This document shows positions 6,431-10,783 of a stretch of 10,783 nt of DNA, one piece after another. Position 1 is the stretch's first letter, and each line of letters begins with the position of its first letter. The position numbers and the translations under genes were made by a program. A model generated the notes under the pieces. That model was not told the DNA's origin. It ran no database searches and was given only the letters and a program-made list of their open reading frames with translations. Source of the stretch: Caldithrix sp. (GTDB taxonomy: Bacteria > KSB1 > UBA2214 > DYKH01). Location: NCBI GenBank assembly GCA_020722685.1, contig DYKH01000163.1:1-10783 (forward strand). The letters run 5' to 3'.

Positions 6431-7063
6431 TTAAAGATGGAAAACATATTCTGACCCACGGCACAGCAGGCGCGACCCGCTGGAGAGTCCGCTTGGAGCA
6501 AAAGGAAGGAGACGACGGAAGTAAGTGGGGCAAGTCCGCGCCTCTTCGATGATGGCAAATGAGTCAAGCCTAATGCAGGGGCAAAGTACTTTGATGGTAC
6601 AGGACAGGATAACCGATTCGCTGTCCGCCGCCGCGGCAAAGCGAACCAGCGCCGATACTTTACCAGAAACAGGCAAGGGACGACATGCGCCGAGTGCTTC
6701 CCACGAAAGGGTTACACTCTGGTTCCCCGCATCAATCTTTACTCCTTTTGAATACTTTGATGCAAGCCGGAGAGGTTGGAATTCCTCTATCGGAAAAGCC
6801 ATGTCAATGATGCCGGCGCGCTCTGGCGAAGCCTCCAAGAATACGCCGACTTTGGGCGAGGAAAGCGAAAGAATGCTGCCGGTGGTCTTGTCGATGACAA
6901 AATGCAACTCATTCAAGCTGAATTCGAAAGCGTTCTTCTCCATGACTTGGGCTTGCGCCGGCGTGGTGAAGAATAGAAGGTTGAATAGGAAACAGAGACG
7001 CATCAAATTGCAGGCGAATCTTTTCACAAAATGATCCTGAGTTGTCATGGTCGGTCTTCCCAT
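6431..7063 (-). CDS. Short exported protein resembling an N-terminal beta-sandwich domain, possibly truncated
   Basis: The product has 210 residues. A Sec signal peptide is likely (hydrophobic core RLCFLFNLLFFTT, cleavage after A-Q-A near residue 39). The mature part is beta-rich. It begins EFSLNELHFVIDKTTGSILSL, the 'V.D..TG.I.SL' opening seen in galactose-mutarotase-like supersandwich domains at the start of many glycosidases. The C-terminus (about residue 178 on, RTCPTYFRRLLPFAPSGLSS and after) stops where such a domain would normally continue, so the gene may be the remnant of a longer enzyme. ATG 7063 has AAGGA 6 nt upstream; ATG 7048 (with GGGAAG) and ATG 7003 (MRLCFLF) are alternatives. 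It is followed at 28 bp by the GxGYxYP gene. No catalytic motif is visible; a carbohydrate-binding or accessory role is possible. Confidence 0.6.
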   Translation of the reverse strand: MGRPTMTTQDHFVKRFACNLMRLCFLFNLLFFTTPAQAQVMEKNAFEFSLNELHFVIDKTTGSILSLSSPKVGVFLEASPERAGIIDMAFPIEEFQPLRLASKYSKGVKIDAGNQSVTLSWEALGACRPLPVSGKVSALVRFAAAADSESVILSCTIKVLCPCIRLDSFAIIEEARTCPTYFRRLLPFAPSGLSSGSRLLCRGSEYVFHL

Positions 7064-7181
7064 CTTGTTTCCTTCGCGGATGCCTTGAGTCGCAACTCCG
7101 TGTTAACGATTTCCCGTTTTTCGAATCGTGAAACTCTGACAGGGTTTCGAACCCATTCCACACACCAATTGCAAAAAAAGA

Positions 7182-7210
7182 TTGAAAAGATGGTCATTTT
7201 TAGATACATT
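7182..7210 (+). promoter_or_regulatory. Candidate sigma70-type promoter for the toxin-antitoxin pair
   Basis: TTGAAA (7182-7187) and TACATT (7205-7210) are separated by 17 bp, matching 5/6 and 4/6 of the -35 and -10 consensus. The -10 lies 58 bp before the antitoxin ATG, in the divergent gap with the 6431-7063 gene. This is a match by eye only. Confidence 0.35.
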
Positions 7211-7248
7211 GCTTGCGAAAAGAACTCTCTCAATTCCATGTTTCAAAC

Positions 7249-7261
7249 CTCCATATTGGAG
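7249..7261 (+). promoter_or_regulatory. Palindrome overlapping the antitoxin RBS
   Basis: CTCCA-TAT-TGGAG is a perfect 5-bp inverted repeat. Its right arm contains the GGAG ribosome binding site of the DUF433 gene (7 nt before ATG 7269). It could be an operator bound by the antitoxin, or an RNA hairpin hiding the ribosome binding site, although the 3-nt loop is tight. Confidence 0.4.
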
Positions 7262-7268
7262 AGAATCG

Positions 7269-7598
7269 ATGACTAAGCTCCAAAAAGCCGAAAAGCTTCT
7301 GTCTTCTATGAGCCGGGCCGAAAAAGCGCAGATGCTGCAATGGGTGGTGCGAGAGTTGGGCGATGCCTTCCCGGGAATCGAAAGCAGCGAAAACGTCTGC
7401 GGGGGAGAGCCGAGAATTGTTCGCACCCGCATACCCGTTTGGCTGCTGGTGCAAGCAAAGCGCTTAGGCACGAGCGAGGCGGAATTGCTGCGCAGCTATC
7501 CGACCTTGCGGGCAGAAGATCTGGCTAACGCCTGGGCCTATTACCGCACTCATAAGAGGGAAATCGAGCGGCAGATTCGAGAGAATGAGGCTGCCTGA
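7269..7598 (+). CDS. DUF433-type antitoxin
   Basis: The product has 109 residues. Its N-terminal helical part (residues 1-33, KAEKLLSSMSRAEKAQMLQW) is followed by the DUF433 core: PRIVRTRIPVWLLVQAKRLG, SEAELLRSYPTLRAEDLANA, then a helical tail (YYRTHKREIERQIREN). DUF433 is a small winged/helix-turn-helix domain typical of antitoxins of VapB-like PIN modules. The 'RT/GTRIPV...SYP.L...D...A..YY' pattern is diagnostic. ATG 7269 was chosen because of GGAG 7 nt upstream; the TTG at 7182 in the same frame belongs to the promoter region. The stop TGA is 2 bp before the toxin start. Typical antitoxins of this layout repress their own operon, and the palindrome at 7249-7261 is a candidate site. The extra 30-residue N-terminal helix may mediate dimerisation. 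Confidence 0.85.
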   Translation: MTKLQKAEKLLSSMSRAEKAQMLQWVVRELGDAFPGIESSENVCGGEPRIVRTRIPVWLLVQAKRLGTSEAELLRSYPTLRAEDLANAWAYYRTHKREIERQIRENEAA

Positions 7599-7600
7599 GC

Positions 7601-7942
7601 ATGGCGAGACTGTACACCAATGAAAACTTTCCACTGCCGGCGGTAGAGGAACTGAGACGTTTGGGCCATGAGGTGCTGACGATGCACGAAACCGGCAGAG
7701 CCGGACAAGCTTTGCCGCATGAGGCTGTTCTGGCGCTGGCTGTTTCGGAAGGCCGCTCCGTATTAACCCTGAATCGAAGACATTTTGTTCGTTTGCATCA
7801 CGAAAAACTACACCATTCGGGAATCATCGTCTGCTCATTCGATCCGGATTTTACGGGATTGGCTTCCCGAATTCACGAAGCGGTCACGGCACGAGGGGAG
7901 CTGTCTGGTCAGCTTCTTCGCGTAAATCGTCCTTTGTCCTAA
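7601..7942 (+). CDS. DUF5615 PIN-like toxin
   Basis: The product has 113 residues. It has the compact PIN-like fold of DUF5615: LYTNENFPLPAVEELRRLGH at the N-terminus, then EAVLALAVSEGRSVLTLNRRHF, then GIIVCSFDPDF and a C-terminal helix. Members pair with DUF433 antitoxins and are presumed RNases. Many DUF5615 proteins carry D-E-N near residue 7 and L-D-R-D-F near residue 58; here these read N7-E8-N9 and L-N58-R-R-H-F, so some of the usual acidic metal ligands are Asn. From memory the same Asn variants occur in a common subfamily, so the protein need not be inactive. The start is 2 bp after the antitoxin stop, giving translational coupling. The pair is a portable module on the strand opposite to the flanking glycosidase genes. 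Confidence 0.82.
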   Translation: MARLYTNENFPLPAVEELRRLGHEVLTMHETGRAGQALPHEAVLALAVSEGRSVLTLNRRHFVRLHHEKLHHSGIIVCSFDPDFTGLASRIHEAVTARGELSGQLLRVNRPLS

Positions 7943-8028
7943 CCTGAAAGCCCCAAGCATCGAGCTCCGACTCTGCACTTGGCAATTTCCCATTTTTCGG
8001 AGGCGGCAATAGCTGAAATCCAAACACC
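7943..8028. other. Convergent intergenic gap with a weak hairpin
   Basis: Between the toxin and the convergent glycosidase gene, CCAAG and CTTGG (about 7954-7982) can pair around a 20-nt loop, followed by a poor T-rich stretch on the + strand. It may act as a weak terminator; nothing else is seen. Confidence 0.3.
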
Positions 8029-10533
8029 TCACAACGGCCTTAGAAAAATTCTTTCACCAACCTTCGTTTCCCTATCAAGCAAGTCGGTGAAGACTTTCTC
8101 CTCGAGCGTTTCAGTCTGCAATAGCGCACCTTTTTTCCATGGCAGATGGATTTTCAAGGCTGAGCCCCTCTCGCTGACAATCTCAACGTATTCGACTCGG
8201 CCGTCGCTAACGGAGGCGGAAACCAGAAAAGCACCGACAGCCCGGAGATGGGCAAAGGCCGCTCTCTTGTCCTTCGGCCAGTTGGGAAACAGTCGAATGG
8301 TTCCATTGTAGCTCTGCATCAGGCACTCGTTGATGACGACCGGCAGGGCGAAATTTTCAAACCATATTCCCATCTTTTCCATAAAGTCGTAGGCGGTGCC
8401 ATCGCTGTATCGACCGTGCACCTGTAAGACCATATCTGTACAGGTGCCGTTCGGCAACCTACAGTATTGGATTTGTCGTTTGAATTTCTCCAAATCCAGT
8501 TGACCGATTCTGGCTGCTTGCAGGTTGAAGAAGACAAGCTCATTTCCACCTTCGACTCGCGAATTCTTGTAGGTGTTCAGCAGGATTTTATAAGTGTCTG
8601 CGTCCGAGTGCAGTCCATGCTCCTCGCCGGGGAATACGGTCATCAGACTATTTGGCACGTTGTATACCACCTCCGCATGCTCGCCCGGCACCGAGACAAA
8701 AACTTTTCCGAATTTTGAATCCGCTGTGGGATAGTCCGGAAAATGATTCAGAATGTTTTGCACCTCCTTCGCCAAATGCGCTTCTGCTTCCATCATCCCC
8801 AAAATCTTCACGGATTGAAGGTAAGCGTTGAAAACAAATTTCGTCAAGGTCAAATCCACCAGGCAATCATAATTGTACTTAAAGCCCGGCCTCAGCCCAT
8901 ACAGCTCGGGAGGGACGGTCGGAAAGATATGATATTTGTCATCGCCCCATTGCGAGCCGCGCGCTTCCGGACGATGCATGTAATCAACAAGAAAGAGCAC
9001 CACCTCCTTGATGGGTTTAAAAGCGCGTTCTCTTAAGAAAGTATCGTCTATGGTGTAGAGGTAATGCCACCACAGGCCTTGAACCGCCCATGGCGTTTCG
9101 CACACTTCCCAGCCCCAAGTGGGAACCGGGTAGGGATTCATGGTCATGTCCACGGGATAGGCGGAGTGTGGGAAATAAGCGCCACGCAGGCCGTAGTACT
9201 GCTGAGCCCATTTTCGACTGACCGGTAACAGCCGCCAAACCAGATCGACGTATGGCAAATTTTTGTCGATATGGTTGCTGGAAAAGGTGACCCAGAATGG
9301 TTGTTGGGTGTTGTAGTTCATGTGATAGTCGCCGTGCCAGGCGGTGCCGATCTGGTTAAAGCTCCAGTTGGCGAACAAGCCCGGACAGGTGACCCCCGCT
9401 TTGGCGGCGCAATTCAAAAAATACAGGTTTTGATACCAGACCATTTCCAAGAATTGATCTTCCAACTCCACGCCGGAATGATTCCAATACTCGGCCCACG
9501 CCTTCTGACTGGCTTGAAGTGATTTCGAGAATTCATCCTGAGTTGGCCTGAGGATTTGGCCGCACGTGGAGTCGATGCTGGCAGCCAGTCCTTCATCGAG
9601 CTTGACGACCGCTATGAATGGCTGCTTCGTTGTAAAACTGCCTTCCAAAGCATCCATGGATACCTGATTGCCATCCCAATCGATGCGCGGCTTATTGACC
9701 AGCTTGTCCTCAACGCGGACGGTCAAACGAAACGCGCGATCCTGAGAGTGACCTTTTGTCTTATCGTACTTGTCCGGTTCCTGATAAGGCAAAGTTTGTC
9801 GAAAGGACAAAACCCCTTGCGGCACGTCTTTTGGCCTACTCCACGTCGGAAATTCCTTTGGCGTCGATGGATCCGGGAGGAGTCTTACTCGTTCGAATAT
9901 GTTTGCATGTGGCATGCCGGTTTCATCCACCAGTTGAATCCACAACCGATCGGCACTCTGGTCCACAAATACTTGAAGTGTCATCGGCTCGCCATTTGCC
10001 AAGAATTCCACCTTGCAGACTCCGTCAGCGATGTCCAAACGATGGCCAATTAGTTCGACCTCCCGGCGGTCGAAACCCAAGATCAATGAGCCGCAGGGAA
10101 AGGGACGTGGGTACGGTTTGGCATAGTTCTCCCTCGCCATGCGTACATATTCGCCGAACCAATCATCATTCTTCAAGCGTTCGTAGGAGGCGGGAATCTT
10201 TTTGACCCTGGCGAAAATTTCCTGAAAGGTGCCGATCTTGTCTTTGTTGTCCTCGGCAATCCGGATGTCCCAAACGTTGTTGTGGCCGAAGCGAATGACG
10301 ACCGCATCGGGCCGGGTCGTTACCACAGCGCCCAGACCGCCGTTGCCGAGCAAGGCGCCGTCGAAAAAGTCCACCGCCGGACCTTGGAATTCTATTGGAT
10401 GTTGTTTGGCGCGGTCAATGGAGCTTATTTCTTTAGCAGCAGAGAGTCCGCCCTTTGTTTCGGACAAGGCGGTTGAGGTCAAGATGATCGTGGCGATGGA
10501 TAAAAGTCCCCAAATCTTGGGAGAATTGATCAT
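8029..10533 (-). CDS. Exported GH95-like (alpha/alpha)6-barrel glycoside hydrolase
   Basis: The product has 834 residues. A Sec signal peptide lies at residues 1 to about 24 (WGLLSIATIILTSTALS). An N-terminal beta-sandwich (about residues 40-330) has the GNGGLGAVV and FGHNNVWDIR motifs of the GH95/GH65-type N-terminal domain. A helical barrel follows, with W399-H-G-D-Y-H-M-N406-Y-N408-T-Q-Q-P-F-W; the two Asn align with the base-activating Asn pair (I-N-I-N) of GH95 alpha-L-fucosidases. Further on are TWGWEVCETPWAVQGLWWHY and the C-terminal cap (NGTIRLFPNWPKD, VGAFLVSASVSDGRVEYVEI) typical of this clan. The length is normal for GH95. The canonical HRHLSHL segment carrying the base Asp in fucosidases is replaced by VFPGEEHGLHSD, so substrate and exact family are uncertain; a DUF5703-like relative is possible. 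Export and the neighbouring GxGYxYP gene suggest polysaccharide degradation. The ribosome binding site is weak (GAGC). Confidence 0.75.
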   Translation of the reverse strand: MINSPKIWGLLSIATIILTSTALSETKGGLSAAKEISSIDRAKQHPIEFQGPAVDFFDGALLGNGGLGAVVTTRPDAVVIRFGHNNVWDIRIAEDNKDKIGTFQEIFARVKKIPASYERLKNDDWFGEYVRMARENYAKPYPRPFPCGSLILGFDRREVELIGHRLDIADGVCKVEFLANGEPMTLQVFVDQSADRLWIQLVDETGMPHANIFERVRLLPDPSTPKEFPTWSRPKDVPQGVLSFRQTLPYQEPDKYDKTKGHSQDRAFRLTVRVEDKLVNKPRIDWDGNQVSMDALEGSFTTKQPFIAVVKLDEGLAASIDSTCGQILRPTQDEFSKSLQASQKAWAEYWNHSGVELEDQFLEMVWYQNLYFLNCAAKAGVTCPGLFANWSFNQIGTAWHGDYHMNYNTQQPFWVTFSSNHIDKNLPYVDLVWRLLPVSRKWAQQYYGLRGAYFPHSAYPVDMTMNPYPVPTWGWEVCETPWAVQGLWWHYLYTIDDTFLRERAFKPIKEVVLFLVDYMHRPEARGSQWGDDKYHIFPTVPPELYGLRPGFKYNYDCLVDLTLTKFVFNAYLQSVKILGMMEAEAHLAKEVQNILNHFPDYPTADSKFGKVFVSVPGEHAEVVYNVPNSLMTVFPGEEHGLHSDADTYKILLNTYKNSRVEGGNELVFFNLQAARIGQLDLEKFKRQIQYCRLPNGTCTDMVLQVHGRYSDGTAYDFMEKMGIWFENFALPVVINECLMQSYNGTIRLFPNWPKDKRAAFAHLRAVGAFLVSASVSDGRVEYVEIVSERGSALKIHLPWKKGALLQTETLEEKVFTDLLDRETKVGERIFLRPL

Positions 10534-10783
10534 GCTCGTGATGTACCTTTCACGGAGGTAATGAATATTGCCCGAAATCCTAAAGCGAGAAGCCCAGGGA
10601 GAATGGGCCCGCGAGAAACATTAGAATGCGCGAATGGGAAACAGGATTTGCCGTTATCTTTGTTGATTAGATTCTAATTGCCTACGTGGAAGCTTGAATC
10701 TTCAGGGTCGATGACTTTCACCTAAGAGCCAAACTGTCATGCTGGAAGCATCTTTTCAAATTATTGCACGAACAGCATGGTGT
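10534..10783. other. Upstream region of the GH95-like gene with palindromes
   Basis: No ORF here is convincing. ATTAGA-T-TCTAAT (10666-10678) is a perfect 6-bp inverted repeat with a 1-bp centre, typical of an operator. A second ATTAGA half-site lies at 10620-10625. GCCCA/TGGGC (10592-10608) forms a short hairpin in the presumed 5' leader. CATGCT (10738-10743) and AGCATG (10774-10779) form a wider inverted repeat at the window edge. No confident -35/-10 pair was found. Confidence 0.4.

Noticed and set aside
6403..6639. Upstream extension of the GxGYxYP reading frame to 6639
   Set aside because: It overlaps the 6431-7063 gene in another frame, has non-protein-like composition, and would bury the clear ribosome binding site and Tat signal at ATG 6402.
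9556..10205. Two overlapping + strand ORFs of about 150-165 codons
   Set aside because: They are antisense to the GH95-like gene, with no start signal or recognisable domain.

Overview
The window comes from an uncharacterised, probably uncultured Gram-negative-type bacterium. Most predicted proteins carry export signals (Sec, or Tat/lipoprotein). The mix of DUF1573/ASH-like surface proteins, an ECF sigma factor with a TPR-fused zinc-finger anti-sigma factor, a DUF433/DUF5615 toxin-antitoxin pair and secreted carbohydrate-active proteins recalls FCB-group or candidate-phylum genomes (Zixibacteria or KSB1-like). No rRNA, tRNA, CRISPR array, transposase or complete insertion sequence is visible, so the taxonomic guess is weak. 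By eye, positions 1-2400 are richer in A+T than the right half.

Left part, + strand, 1-2400. A secreted DUF1573-type protein (117-1175) is interrupted by one in-frame TGA at 381-383. The TGA falls exactly on the first Cys of the family's conserved S-C-G-C-T motif, and the frame then stays open for 260 more codons. It is either a candidate selenoprotein or a nonsense mutation. After it come decayed or fragmentary genes (1194-1638 and 1659-1919), a tiny ORF joined by an ATGA overlap (1916-2029), two overlapping small membrane-protein genes (2055-2273 and 2266-2376) and a terminator hairpin (2438-2465).

Middle, - strand, 2469-4233. An ECF-type sigma factor (3266-3919) is coupled by an ATGA overlap to a membrane-anchored anti-sigma factor with a periplasmic TPR domain (2469-3269). 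Immediately before the sigma ribosome binding site lies a three-tier hairpin followed by a U-tract. No promoter fits between the two, so this looks like an attenuator or riboswitch-type terminator in the leader.

Right part, - strand, 4234-10783. A GxGYxYP-family putative glycoside hydrolase with a Tat/lipoprotein-like signal (4234-6402) sits 28 bp after a short exported protein that resembles the N-terminal domain of a larger enzyme (6431-7063). A GH95-like (alpha/alpha)6-barrel glycosidase (8029-10533) lies further upstream. Between them, on the opposite strand, is a DUF433 antitoxin / DUF5615 PIN-like toxin pair (7269-7942) with a palindrome over its ribosome binding site. The enzymes suggest breakdown of an external polysaccharide. 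The sigma/anti-sigma pair might respond to an envelope or substrate signal, but nothing in the sequence links it directly to the glycosidases.
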